Part shown: piece by piece, positions 29,329 through 38,166 of the stretch
Layout: each line of letters starts with the position of its first letter
How positions within the stretch are numbered: the stretch's first letter is position 1
Source of the DNA: Pseudoalteromonas sp. A25
GTDB lineage: Bacteria > Pseudomonadota > Gammaproteobacteria > Enterobacterales > Alteromonadaceae
DNA length: 64,000 bases
Direction: 5' to 3'
Assembly (NCBI RefSeq): GCF_009176705.1
Contig: NZ_AP021846.1
Span: forward strand, 776,001 to 840,000
Made by a program: the position numbers and the translations under genes
Notes under the pieces: generated by a model
The model's input: only the letters and a program-made list of their open reading frames with translations
The model's database searches: none
Told to the model about the DNA's origin: nothing

Positions 29329-29988
29329 ATGACAACGTGGGAAGATTTACTCGCTCAAGAAAAACAACAAAGCTATTTGCAAGAAACCTTGAGCTATGTG
29401 GCGCAAAGACGCAGTGAAGGTGTCACGGTATTCCCGCCGCAAGAGCAGATATTTGAAGCATTCAAGATGACTCCTTTTGATAAAGTGAAGGTCGTGATTT
29501 TAGGGCAAGATCCCTATCATGGGCCTAATCAAGCACATGGTCTGTGTTTTTCTGTACTACCGGGAGTCAAGCCTCCGCCCTCATTGGCAAACATGTATAA
29601 AGAGCTAGCGCAAGATATCGCGGGTTTTACTATACCTGAGCACGGCTATTTGCGCGCATGGGCTGAGCAAGGGGTACTGTTACTTAATACGGTATTGACG
29701 GTTGAGCAGGGCAGCGCACACTCACATAAAAAACTAGGATGGGAGCGCTTTACAGATGTGGTCATTGAGCAGATAAATGCACACAGCGAGGGAGTGATAT
29801 TTTTACTTTGGGGAGCACACGCTCAGAAAAAAGGCAAAAACATAGACGCTCAGCGCCATCATATATTGCATGCTCCACACCCATCTCCTTTATCTGCCCA
29901 TCGTGGCTTTTTTGGTTGTCAGCATTTTTCAAAAACTAATCATCTACTGCAAAATATGGGAAAGCAGCCTATTAACTGGCAGGTATAA
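29329..29988 (+). CDS. ung: Uracil-DNA glycosylase
   Basis: Base-excision repair enzyme removing uracil from DNA. The 219-residue family-1 enzyme contains the catalytic water-activating loop [14 protein letters not shown], the [14 protein letters not shown] region and the DNA-intercalation loop [18 protein letters not shown] 8 nt upstream supports the ATG at 29329; the TTG at 29314 would overlap btuF. It ends directly at a dispersed repeat. Confidence 0.98.
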   Translation: MTTWEDLLAQEKQQSYLQETLSYVAQRRSEGVTVFPPQEQIFEAFKMTPFDKVKVVILGQDPYHGPNQAHGLCFSVLPGVKPPPSLANMYKELAQDIAGFTIPEHGYLRAWAEQGVLLLNTVLTVEQGSAHSHKKLGWERFTDVVIEQINAHSEGVIFLLWGAHAQKKGKNIDAQRHHILHAPHPSPLSAHRGFFGCQHFSKTNHLLQNMGKQPINWQV

Positions 29989-30150
29989 TACCAACCAGCA
30001 ATAAGACTTAATAATTTTTAGGGACAAACCCAAACACTCGCTGCGTTAGTAATTTCTCATTTAGAGTAACTAAAGAGCGGTATTTTTGCCTTGCTGTCGA
30101 TAGGCTTTACCGCCTAAAAAGAGCACGCTTAATTAAGCAAATTGTTATAA
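29986..30150 (-). repeat. Dispersed ~165-bp repeat, copy B
   Basis: Runs from TAATACCAACCAGC to AATTGTTATAA. Read on the minus strand it aligns with copy A (19703-19868): both share an AAGGCAAA-rich centre, a TAGTTAxTCTAxATGAGAAAT core and an AACGCAG block. It begins at the stop codon of ung. No coding capacity is seen. Confidence 0.68.
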
Positions 30151-30181
30151 AAAGTGGAAGATAACAAATAAGTTAGTAAAT

Positions 30182-30209
30182 AAAAAAGGCTCCTAGGAGC
30201 CTTTTTTAT
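30182..30209. terminator. Bidirectional terminator between ung and the DUF3545 gene
   Basis: A perfect palindromic stem AAAAAAGGCTCC/GGAGCCTTTTTT with a two-base centre serves both converging genes. Confidence 0.88.
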
Positions 30210-30218
30210 TTAAATGAC

Positions 30219-30410
30219 TTAAATAAAGTCCAAGTCATCTAAATCTAGGTTGTCTGCGAAGTAATCTAATTCCTGTAATTCTTTGCGAAGACGCTGTTTA
30301 TCTTTTAGCGCTTCAATTTCACGCCACTTTCGTTTTTGCTTTTTTTGAGAGGTTCGTTTTGTTGTTTCAGGACCTTCTAATACCGCAATAATATCGTCTA
30401 GGCTATCCAT
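30219..30410 (-). CDS. Small DUF3545-family protein (63 aa)
   Basis: A soluble 63-residue protein with a basic middle section (KKQKRKWREIEALKDKQRL) and a strongly acidic C-terminus (ADNLDLDDLDFI). The KRKWREIEA...RLxKELQE pattern is that of the small DUF3545 family of marine gammaproteobacteria, whose function is unknown. A long amphipathic helix is likely. GGAGAA lies 5 nt upstream of the ATG. It is a single gene with its own terminator; nothing in the context indicates a role. Confidence 0.82.
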   Translation of the reverse strand: MDSLDDIIAVLEGPETTKRTSQKKQKRKWREIEALKDKQRLRKELQELDYFADNLDLDDLDFI

Positions 30411-30576
30411 GAATTTCTCCTATTGATTATTAACCTCAATAACGCTCTCGCACTTAAAACCGCGCTGCAAGCAACTTTGGTATATCACAACTGATGTGAA
30501 AATAAAATAAAAATGTGTCGGTTAGGTTAAACTGAGGTGACAGTTTGATTAAAATCAATTGAGAGAAAGGAAATAA

Positions 30577-30600
30577 AAAACGCCGCAATTGCGGCGTTTT
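30577..30600 (-). terminator. Terminator after transaldolase
   Basis: Stem AAAACGCCGC/GCGGCGTTTT with a four-base AATT loop and flanking A/T tracts; it lies just downstream of the minus-strand transaldolase stop. Confidence 0.88.
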
Positions 30601-30618
30601 AGAAAGTTGGCGTATAAA

Positions 30619-31569
30619 TTAGAGCGCTTTAAAGCGTGCTTCTAATTCTTCTTGCGCTTTGGCAAATGCGCGAATACCTTCAGCTAGCTTTTCAGTCGCC
30701 ATAGCATCTTCGTTGTGTAACCAACGGAATTGCGCTTCAGTTAATGGCGCAGGTTTTGCTTCTACTTGATAGTTGCTTTCAAGCAAATATTCTTTTGCAT
30801 CAGTTATTTCACCAAGCTCTTCAAGCAGAGCTGGGCTAATGGTCAACTTGTCACAGCCAGTAAGAGCAATGATTTCACCGGTGTTACGGAAGCTAGCACC
30901 CATTACCACTGTTTTGTAATCATGACGTTTGTAAAACTCATAAATGCTACGTACTGATTGCACGCCCGGATCAGCAAGTGGATCAGTTGGTTTGGCAAGG
31001 CCGTTGGCAACATGCCAATCTAAAATACGACCAACAAAAGGAGAAATTAAGAAGACGTTAGCGTCTGCACAAGCTCTGGCTTGGGCTTGGCTGAACAGGA
31101 GTGTTAAGTTACATTTTATGCCTTCTTTTTCTAACTGTTCGGCTGCTTTAATGCCTTCCCACGTAGAAGCTATTTTGATGAGAATGTTATCTTGGCTTAC
31201 GCCTTCTTTTTGATAAAGCGCAAGTAAGGTTTTTGCTTTTGCAATAGTCGCTTGAGTATCAAATGATAAGCGAGCATCTACTTCAGTAGAGATATAACCC
31301 GGTACAATATCCGATATTTCTTTACCTATCAGTACTGCAAAATAGTCGCATGCAAGCTCTAGTTGCTTGTCTGCGTCTGTTTCTGCACTTTTAGCATAAT
31401 CCCATGCTTTGTTCAGATAGGCTTGGTATGCTGGCATTTCGCTGGCTTTTAGAAGTAGTGACGGGTTGGTTGTCGCGTCCTCAGGTTGGTGTTTGCGAAT
31501 GGCTTCTATATCGCCGGTGTCAGCAACAATCGAAGAGTGTTGTTTTAGCCTATCTAGTGCTGATGTCAT
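30619..31569 (-). CDS. tal: Transaldolase
   Basis: Pentose-phosphate enzyme that moves a dihydroxyacetone unit between sugar phosphates through a Schiff base. The 316-residue class-I protein has the N-terminal [12 protein letters not shown], the active-site lysine in [11 protein letters not shown] (near residue 132) and the substrate-loop [11 protein letters not shown]. The length is that of E. coli TalB. No transketolase or glucose-phosphate isomerase is adjacent. The intergenic region upstream (31570-31836) holds the divergent promoters for this gene and yaaA, but no motif stood out. Confidence 0.97.
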   Translation of the reverse strand: MTSALDRLKQHSSIVADTGDIEAIRKHQPEDATTNPSLLLKASEMPAYQAYLNKAWDYAKSAETDADKQLELACDYFAVLIGKEISDIVPGYISTEVDARLSFDTQATIAKAKTLLALYQKEGVSQDNILIKIASTWEGIKAAEQLEKEGIKCNLTLLFSQAQARACADANVFLISPFVGRILDWHVANGLAKPTDPLADPGVQSVRSIYEFYKRHDYKTVVMGASFRNTGEIIALTGCDKLTISPALLEELGEITDAKEYLLESNYQVEAKPAPLTEAQFRWLHNEDAMATEKLAEGIRAFAKAQEELEARFKAL

Positions 31570-31836
31570 TGGTTTTCCTCATTCCTATTTTGCAGCAAAA
31601 ATTCATCAAAAATTCTAGAGCGCCTATGTTGCAGTACCATGACGGCCTTTAATAGGTCAATTGTCCGTATTTACTCGGATAACACAGTCGTTAGGTGTTA
31701 AAGGGTAGCAACGCAGCAGCTTTTAGAATTGAATTGTGGTTATTCCTCATGATTTCAAGGGTTATTCAATACTTGAAGTCATTAAAGGATAGTGTTGAAA
31801 TTGACACTAAACATATTTTAAGTCAATAGGCCTGCA

Positions 31837-32616
31837 ATGATCACGGTAATCTCACCCGCAAAAAACTTGGATTTTGAAACCCCTGCGACTGTCACACAAT
31901 TTACTCAGCCCGAGTTATTGGAGCACAGCGAAGAGCTGATTAAAGTCTGTCGGACATTATCGCCGCAGCAAGTGGGCAGTTTGATGAAAATCAGCGATAA
32001 GCTTGCGGGGTTGAACGTGGCCCGCTTTAGTGAATGGTCGCAACCATTTACTGTAACTAACGCAAAGCAAGCAGTACTCGCTTTTAACGGTGATGTTTAC
32101 ACAGGTCTTGATGCCAGTACATTAAGCACTGAAGAACTTAACTATGCACAGAGCCACTTGAGGATTTTATCTGGCTTATATGGCGTGTTAAAACCACTCG
32201 ACTTAATGCAAGCGTACCGACTTGAAATGGGCACTAAGTTAGAAAATAGTCGAGGTAAGAACTTATATGAGTTTTGGGGGAGTATCATTGCTGAAAAACT
32301 CAATGAGGCACTAGTGCAGGCTCAAGCAACACAGCTTGTTAACTTAGCGTCAAATGAGTATTTTAAAGCGGTTGATAAAAAATCGCTTAAGGCGGATATC
32401 ATTACGCCAATTTTTAAAGATTGTAAAAATGGACAATATAAAGTGATTAGCTTTTATGCCAAAAAAGCACGCGGCATGATGGCAAGGTATATCATGGAGC
32501 AAAAAGTAACCTCACTAGAAGAGTTAAAGCGTTTTGATGTTGCAGGTTATTATTATAGTGAAGAAGCAACCATTAAAAATAATGAGCCTGTATTTTTAAG
32601 GGCAGAGCAAAACTAG
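31837..32616 (+). CDS. yaaA: Peroxide stress protein YaaA
   Basis: A 259-residue YaaA (DUF328) protein; in E. coli it lowers free intracellular iron during peroxide stress and binds DNA. The family opening [16 protein letters not shown], the [20 protein letters not shown] block and [11 protein letters not shown] are all present. In E. coli yaaA is near talB, as here, where the transaldolase gene is divergent. The stop codon is one base from the left end of a MITE-like element. Confidence 0.95.
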   Translation: MITVISPAKNLDFETPATVTQFTQPELLEHSEELIKVCRTLSPQQVGSLMKISDKLAGLNVARFSEWSQPFTVTNAKQAVLAFNGDVYTGLDASTLSTEELNYAQSHLRILSGLYGVLKPLDLMQAYRLEMGTKLENSRGKNLYEFWGSIIAEKLNEALVQAQATQLVNLASNEYFKAVDKKSLKADIITPIFKDCKNGQYKVISFYAKKARGMMARYIMEQKVTSLEELKRFDVAGYYYSEEATIKNNEPVFLRAEQN

Positions 32617-32617
32617 T

Positions 32618-32816
32618 TAACCTGAACTCGGGATAAACAACATGCTACAGCACTGCACTTTTTGCGTACTTCTGTGTTGAATTCGCTAGCAATCGCTCGC
32701 TATTACGTACGCGAACTCGCCTTGAACTGCACAAAAATAGCAGCACTGTATGATTTGCTCTGGTAATGGACTGATATAACTAACTTTGTCATATCCATTA
32801 TCCCGAGTTCAGGTTA
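32618..32816. mobile_element. MITE-like element with 19-bp perfect terminal inverted repeats
   Basis: TAACCTGAACTCGGGATAA (32618-32636) is repeated exactly in reverse complement at 32798-32816, enclosing about 160 bp with no open frame. The interior contains further partial symmetry (CAGCACTGCAC... and ...TAGCAGCACTG, GCGTAC/GTACGCG). No transposase and no convincing target duplication are seen. It sits between yaaA and the MFS gene. Size and structure fit a miniature inverted-repeat transposable element moved in trans, or a long structured intergenic repeat. Confidence 0.7.
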
Positions 32817-32859
32817 GTTAATCATTTGGCCTAATAAAAAGCCAATAAACGGAAGCAGT

Positions 32860-34029
32860 ATGAACAAAAATGTATTGTTATTGGCTATTTGTCAGGGGTT
32901 AATTACGACGGGCAATATTTTACTCGTCACTATCGCTGCGTTGGTAGGGCAGGCGCTAAGCCCTAGCGAAGGATTTACGACATTTCCGATTGCAACGCAA
33001 ATGTTGGGTTTGTTATTTACCACAATTCCTGCATCTTTAATCATGGCCAAAATGGGTCGCCGCGTTGGTTTTTCTTTAGGTAATTTAATCGGCATTAGTG
33101 GCACGGTATTAGGCTTTTATTCTTTAACTAGCAGCGAATTTTGGTTGTTTAGCTTGGCTACTTTCTTAATTGGAATTGGCATTGGCTTTGCGACTTTGTA
33201 CCGTTTTGCGGCCATTGAAGCCAGTGATAATCCAGCAACAGCCATATCAACCATTATGGCAAGTGGGGTTGTTGCCGCTGTGTTAGGCCCGAATATTGCG
33301 GTTTGGGTTAACCATTATTTTGTATCAATCAACTATGCCAATGTGTTTATTGCCTTATCTGCGCTGTATTGTCTTGCTTTAGCGCTCCTTCAAGCGGTTA
33401 CGTTTAATGAAGTGGATCGTAAAAAAACACAACCCCACTCGCGCTCTTTGAAGCAGATCATTAGTCAGCCCAAATTTATTACCGCAGTTTTGGTGGCAAT
33501 GGTCAGTTATACAACAATGAATTTGCTAATGACCGCCACACCACTGGCGATGCATCGTCATGGTTTTGACTTAAGCGCTTCGGCATTGGTGATTGAGTGG
33601 CACGTTTTGGGTATGTTTGTGCCTTCATTTTTTACTGGTAAATTGATCACAAAATTTGGACAAACGCATGTTATGACCGCAGGTGCGTTAGTCGTATTGG
33701 GGTGCTGTGTTGTTAATTTGCTTGGCGTTACTCATTGGCACTTTTTATTAGCGTTATGCTTGTTGGGAGTGGGGTGGAACTTTATGTTTATCTCAGCCAC
33801 TCATATGGTCAGTGAGACCTACCAAGAACATGAACGTGCCAAGGCACAGGCTAGTAATGAGTTTTTAGTGTTCAGCATGGTGGCTGTGTCTTCTTTAGCT
33901 GCAGGCTGGCTAGAAGCAGTGATTGGTTGGCAGGCACTAAACTTTGTGGCCATACCCATGATGCTTTTCATTTTGTTGATAGTCAGTTTTTATAAAATGA
34001 CACTAAAACGCTTCGCGATATCCCATTAA
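32860..34029 (+). CDS. MFS transporter
   Basis: A 389-residue major-facilitator protein with about 12 predicted helices in two halves linked by a hydrophilic loop at residues 185-205. The loop-2 signature region reads AKMGRRVGFSLGN, and the second half carries TGKLITKFGQTHVM. It resembles drug or small-molecule exporters of the family, but the substrate cannot be read. GGAAG precedes the ATG by 6 nt. It stands alone between the MITE-like element and the sensor pair. Confidence 0.87.
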   Translation: MNKNVLLLAICQGLITTGNILLVTIAALVGQALSPSEGFTTFPIATQMLGLLFTTIPASLIMAKMGRRVGFSLGNLIGISGTVLGFYSLTSSEFWLFSLATFLIGIGIGFATLYRFAAIEASDNPATAISTIMASGVVAAVLGPNIAVWVNHYFVSINYANVFIALSALYCLALALLQAVTFNEVDRKKTQPHSRSLKQIISQPKFITAVLVAMVSYTTMNLLMTATPLAMHRHGFDLSASALVIEWHVLGMFVPSFFTGKLITKFGQTHVMTAGALVVLGCCVVNLLGVTHWHFLLALCLLGVGWNFMFISATHMVSETYQEHERAKAQASNEFLVFSMVAVSSLAAGWLEAVIGWQALNFVAIPMMLFILLIVSFYKMTLKRFAISH

Positions 34030-34172
34030 TAGGTATTGCAGAGCTTACTCATTCTTACGTGTTATCTCAGTACTTAATAATTCTCAGCACGACATGTTAA
34101 ATAGTTATCCCTCTTCTATACTTGATTAAAATTAAAGTAAAAAAACGCTAAACGCATTTTTTAGGAAAGGGT

Positions 34173-35459
34173 ATGGCAAATAAATCTTTGCGCAGTGGGG
34201 TTGACCAAAACAAGAGAAAACTACTTAAACAAGCCGCCAGCGTGGGGGCTTTCGGTGTTTTAGGCTTTAAAGCGCCCTATGTTTTTGCAAAAAAAACGCA
34301 CACTGTTCGAGTGCTAGGCACGCATGTTACGCTGCAGCAAGCGTTGCGAGAACAAGCTCAAAAAGATTTAGGTATCAATTTAGTTTATGAGCCAAAAGGC
34401 AGTGCAGCTGTGCTGCAAAAAGCGGCAATGGCACCTGAATCATTTGATTTGTACGAGCAATGGTCAAACAGTATCAATGTTTTGTGGTATTCGGGCTCTA
34501 TACAGCCTATTGAGAAAAAACGACTGACATACTGGGATGAGATAAATCCTTTGACAAAAACGGGTCGCCTGCAGCCAAATGCAAAAATTGGTGCTGGGGA
34601 TGCGCCATATAAACTACTTCATGTTCAAGAAGATCAAACACTTTCTGACAAAGAAAGCGATTTTATTAGTTATCTTCCCTATGTCCACAATGTTGATTCT
34701 TTTGGATATAACACGCAAGTGATACCCGCTGGCGTGCCTTATAAAACGGAAAGCTGGGGATGGTTACTTGAGCAAGAGTATCGCGGCAAAGTAGGTATAG
34801 TGAATGCGCCAACAATAGGTTTGTTTGACTTGGCCTTAGCTGCACAGGCTCAGCGGTTAATGAGTTTTGCAGATATAGGAAATATCACCAATGATGAACT
34901 AGACAAGTTATTTAGGATACTCGGTGAATATAAACAACAAGGGCATTTCAGTGGTTTTTGGACATCTGTCCCTGAGTCTGTTGATTTTATGAAAAGTAAC
35001 CGAGTGGTGATTGAAAGTATGTTTTCACCTGCAGTATCGGCATTAAATGGGCAAAATGTACCTGTAATTTATGCTGCGCCAAAAGAAGGATATCGAGGTT
35101 GGCACGGGGTGATGTGTTTATCTTCTGCGACGACAGGCGCGGTTAAAGATGCCGCATATGAATATATGAACTGGTGGCTGTCAGGTTGGCCTGGTGCCTT
35201 TATCGCAAGGCAGGGTTACTATATTTCGAACCCTCAGCGTGCTAAGTCTTATTTGTCTAAAGCTGAGTGGGATTATTGGTATGACGGGTTGCCAGCTGCG
35301 CAAAATTTAACTGGAACCGATGGGAAATTATCGGTTAAACAAGGAGAGGTGCGCACAGGCGGAAGTTATTTAACCCGTTTTAGTAATGTTGCTGTGTGGA
35401 ATACCGTTATGCCTAGTTATGATTATAGCTTACAAAAGTGGTATGAATTTATTAGCTAG
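34173..35459 (+). CDS. Periplasmic substrate-binding protein (polyamine/PotD-like), probable sensor partner
   Basis: A 428-residue extracellular solute-binding protein. The N-terminus NKRKLLKQAASVGAFGVLGF resembles a twin-arginine signal with a KRK variant, ending near PYVFAKK. Type-II binding-protein features follow (VRVLGTHVTLQQALREQA; FDLYEQWSNS; YVHNVDSFGYN; SMFSPAVSALNG), most like spermidine/putrescine or iron binding proteins. No ABC permease or ATPase is nearby; instead a hybrid histidine kinase starts 9 bp downstream. I infer that this protein feeds ligand information to that kinase, as TorT does for TorS. The ligand is unknown. Confidence 0.82.
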   Translation: MANKSLRSGVDQNKRKLLKQAASVGAFGVLGFKAPYVFAKKTHTVRVLGTHVTLQQALREQAQKDLGINLVYEPKGSAAVLQKAAMAPESFDLYEQWSNSINVLWYSGSIQPIEKKRLTYWDEINPLTKTGRLQPNAKIGAGDAPYKLLHVQEDQTLSDKESDFISYLPYVHNVDSFGYNTQVIPAGVPYKTESWGWLLEQEYRGKVGIVNAPTIGLFDLALAAQAQRLMSFADIGNITNDELDKLFRILGEYKQQGHFSGFWTSVPESVDFMKSNRVVIESMFSPAVSALNGQNVPVIYAAPKEGYRGWHGVMCLSSATTGAVKDAAYEYMNWWLSGWPGAFIARQGYYISNPQRAKSYLSKAEWDYWYDGLPAAQNLTGTDGKLSVKQGEVRTGGSYLTRFSNVAVWNTVMPSYDYSLQKWYEFIS

Positions 35460-35468
35460 GAGACGTGC

Positions 35469-38123
35469 ATGACGTTTTATCGCTCTCTAGCATTTCAGCT
35501 GAGTTTAGGTCTGTTGTGTATCAGTGTATTGGTACTTTCATCGGCGTACCTGACTAAAATTAGCTACAAATTACTTGCCTACAGGGATAGTGAAATTGCC
35601 AACTCTACAGAGCTGGCAGAAAGAGCCTATTTGTTAGAGTTGTCGGTAATAGACTTGCAACGTAATGTATTAATTTACAAGCAATCGGCCAGCTCGGCAG
35701 CGATGAATCGCAGCAATGAATTAATCGACAAGTTAGAAGCTGTCTTAGCACAAATTGACCAAGCGAGCCAACAAACGCAAGACGTCAGTGATATGATAGC
35801 AAGAATGCAAAGTCACCTTGCTGACTATAAAGATAATTTAGCGGTGGCTGTTGCTGGTAGAGAAAAACGCCAGTCTTTATATCAAGATGAGTTTTTAGCT
35901 GTTATTAATACCGCTCAGGATGTTATCAATCAAGAGCTTGAAACCACTCAAAAAGCCCAAGCAACACTCTATTTAACCAAGGCACACAACGCCGTACTAA
36001 CTTATTTGATGACCCAAAATGCCGTACATGTAAACGTGTTTAATCAACAAATTTCACTGGCAAAGTCGCAATTGACCAATACTGTGGTCAAAGCACACTT
36101 CCAAAAAATAGCGATGGCTTTTAGAAAATTACATCAAACTATCCGAGGGTATCTGTATTTAACCAATGTGGTTTTACCTGGGACGGCCAACGAAATTCTT
36201 CACCTGTCATCTACCCTTCGTGCTCTAGAAGAGCAGCAAATGCAAGATAAGATTACCTCGGCAAAAGAAACGACTAGCTCTTTACAGGGTCGCAGCGAGT
36301 TATTCACTTTACTAAGTATTATGTTAGTTGCTCTTTACGCTGCTTTTCTGATTCTAAGGGTGATCAGGCCAATTCGCTCACTTACAGTGCTTTTTAAGCG
36401 TTTGAGTAATAATTTGCATGTTGACGATATTCCATACCTTAAAAGAGAAGATGAAATAGGTCAGCTATCAGTGGCAGCTAGCGTTTTTCATAATAAAAAC
36501 TTGCAAACCACAGAGCTCTTTGAGCGAACAAAAGAGCTAGTAATTGAACAGAAGTCATTAAATGAAGAGTTAGCTGCGAAGCAACAAGAAGCAGAGCAAG
36601 CAACCATATCCAAAAGCTTATTTTTAGCGAATATGAGCCATGAGATTCGCACACCAATGAATGGCATCATTGGCTTGATAGAGCTACTTAAAGCGTCAAA
36701 CTTGGAGGCTGAGCAAAGAGAGTGTATCGAAAAAATTGATTACTCCAGCGGTGTTTTGATGGCGGTGATTAACGATATTTTAGATTTCTCAAAAATTGAA
36801 GCGGGCAAGTTAGACATTGAGGAAAAAGAGTTTGAACTTGATCAAATGCTCGACAATATTTTAGCTTCGGTTAGTTTGCGAGCTACCGAGAAAAACCTTT
36901 ATTTTCGTTGTGTTAGCCCTACACAGGAAAGTCATTTAGTTGGCGATGAAGTGAGGATCACACAAGTGATCCTCAATTTATGCAATAACGCGATTAAATT
37001 TACATCGCTGGGCGGTGTTGAGCTGAGAGTATCTACTTATGATAGCGCCACGGGTGAAGTGATTTTAGGTATAGAGGTTGAAGATACTGGAATTGGCATG
37101 ACGCTGCAGCATCAAAGTGATGTGTTTGAACAGTTCTCTCAAGCGGACGTATCGACTAGTCGAAAATTTGGCGGTACCGGGCTTGGATTAGCGATTGTTA
37201 AGCAGCTATGTGAATTGATGAATGGTAGTGTCAGCGTACATTCAGAAGTTGATAAAGGCTCCGTTTTCTCTGTTATGCTTAAACTGCATAGAGCGACTCA
37301 GCGGCAAAAAAGTAAACTACCAGTAAACCATAACTTCGCTGTATCTATTGTGTGCCAGCGCCAAATAAATAAAGTAACAAAGATCATAAGTGATTATTTT
37401 GCTTTTAATAATTGCAAAGTAACTTACTTAGAATTACACAAGGTTGCTGCCATGACACAGCAAGAGTTAAGTGCTCTAAATATTGTGCTGGTATTAGATC
37501 ATCAAATGTCTGAATCTATCTGTTTGGCAGATATAGCCTCATTGCAATATTACAGTGCGGGCTTGTGTGTTGTCATAGATAAGCGAGACTCAGTATTACT
37601 AACTCGCGCTGGCATCGCGCGAGATACGCTGGTGCTCGAAATGCCGTTCACGTATAGTGCATTTTACAACCATATATGTAAGTTGTTTAAGCATGATGTT
37701 GTACCGACTCATAAAGCAGAAGCGAAAGTTGAGTTACGCTTGAAGGGGCGGGTTTTGCTTGTAGAAGACAATGCGGTTAATCAAATGGTTGCTGAAAAAT
37801 TACTGGCTTCACTGGGGCTAGAGGCAGATATTGCACAAGATGGCCGTCAGGCGGTTGATAAGCTTAGTAATACACCTTATGCGTATGACTTAGTATTAAT
37901 GGACATTCAAATGCCTGTTATGGACGGCTTCACAGCGACTGAATATATTCGCAAAGAGTTGCAATTAAATATGCCAATATGCGGGTTATCGGCGAATGCA
38001 ATGTCGGAAGACTACGATAAAGCGATAGCCAGCGGTATGAATGATTTTATGACAAAACCAATAAAAATGGAGCAGCTTAAAATGGTATTGCAACAATACT
38101 TAGAGCAAGATATTTCAGCCTAA
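35469..38123 (+). CDS. Hybrid sensor histidine kinase
   Basis: An 884-residue inner-membrane kinase. Order: helix 1 (residues 9-27), a mostly helical periplasmic domain to about 275, helix 2 (277-298), HAMP-like linker, coiled coil, HisKA with phospho-histidine 391 in MSHEIRTPMNGIIG, HATPase (DTGIGM, GGTGLGLAI), a degenerate receiver-like region (about 620-745, without the acidic pocket), and a true receiver with phospho-aspartate 812 in LVLMDIQMPVMDG. There is no C-terminal Hpt and no adjacent response regulator. GGAGA precedes the ATG. It is coupled to the upstream binding protein, a TorT/TorS-like arrangement by inference. Confidence 0.93.
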   Translation: MTFYRSLAFQLSLGLLCISVLVLSSAYLTKISYKLLAYRDSEIANSTELAERAYLLELSVIDLQRNVLIYKQSASSAAMNRSNELIDKLEAVLAQIDQASQQTQDVSDMIARMQSHLADYKDNLAVAVAGREKRQSLYQDEFLAVINTAQDVINQELETTQKAQATLYLTKAHNAVLTYLMTQNAVHVNVFNQQISLAKSQLTNTVVKAHFQKIAMAFRKLHQTIRGYLYLTNVVLPGTANEILHLSSTLRALEEQQMQDKITSAKETTSSLQGRSELFTLLSIMLVALYAAFLILRVIRPIRSLTVLFKRLSNNLHVDDIPYLKREDEIGQLSVAASVFHNKNLQTTELFERTKELVIEQKSLNEELAAKQQEAEQATISKSLFLANMSHEIRTPMNGIIGLIELLKASNLEAEQRECIEKIDYSSGVLMAVINDILDFSKIEAGKLDIEEKEFELDQMLDNILASVSLRATEKNLYFRCVSPTQESHLVGDEVRITQVILNLCNNAIKFTSLGGVELRVSTYDSATGEVILGIEVEDTGIGMTLQHQSDVFEQFSQADVSTSRKFGGTGLGLAIVKQLCELMNGSVSVHSEVDKGSVFSVMLKLHRATQRQKSKLPVNHNFAVSIVCQRQINKVTKIISDYFAFNNCKVTYLELHKVAAMTQQELSALNIVLVLDHQMSESICLADIASLQYYSAGLCVVIDKRDSVLLTRAGIARDTLVLEMPFTYSAFYNHICKLFKHDVVPTHKAEAKVELRLKGRVLLVEDNAVNQMVAEKLLASLGLEADIAQDGRQAVDKLSNTPYAYDLVLMDIQMPVMDGFTATEYIRKELQLNMPICGLSANAMSEDYDKAIASGMNDFMTKPIKMEQLKMVLQQYLEQDISA

Positions 38124-38154
38124 GCGATGGTCATTATCTATGCTTAGGCTGAAA
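38113..38154. terminator. Hairpin between the kinase and srmB
   Basis: Arms TTTCAGCCTAAGC (38113-38125) and GCTTAGGCTGAAA (38142-38154) form a perfect 13-bp stem that includes the kinase stop codon. There is no long T run on either side, so the terminator role is likely but not certain. Confidence 0.6.
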
Positions 38155-38166
38155 AGTGCTCAGCAA

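Noticed and set aside
34173..35459. Substrate-binding protein as part of a complete ABC transporter locus
   Set aside because: No permease or ATPase is present on either side; the next gene is a kinase and the previous one is an unrelated MFS transporter.
38113..38154. The palindrome after the kinase as an attachment site
   Set aside because: There is no integrase, tRNA or direct repeat nearby; a transcription hairpin between converging genes explains it better.
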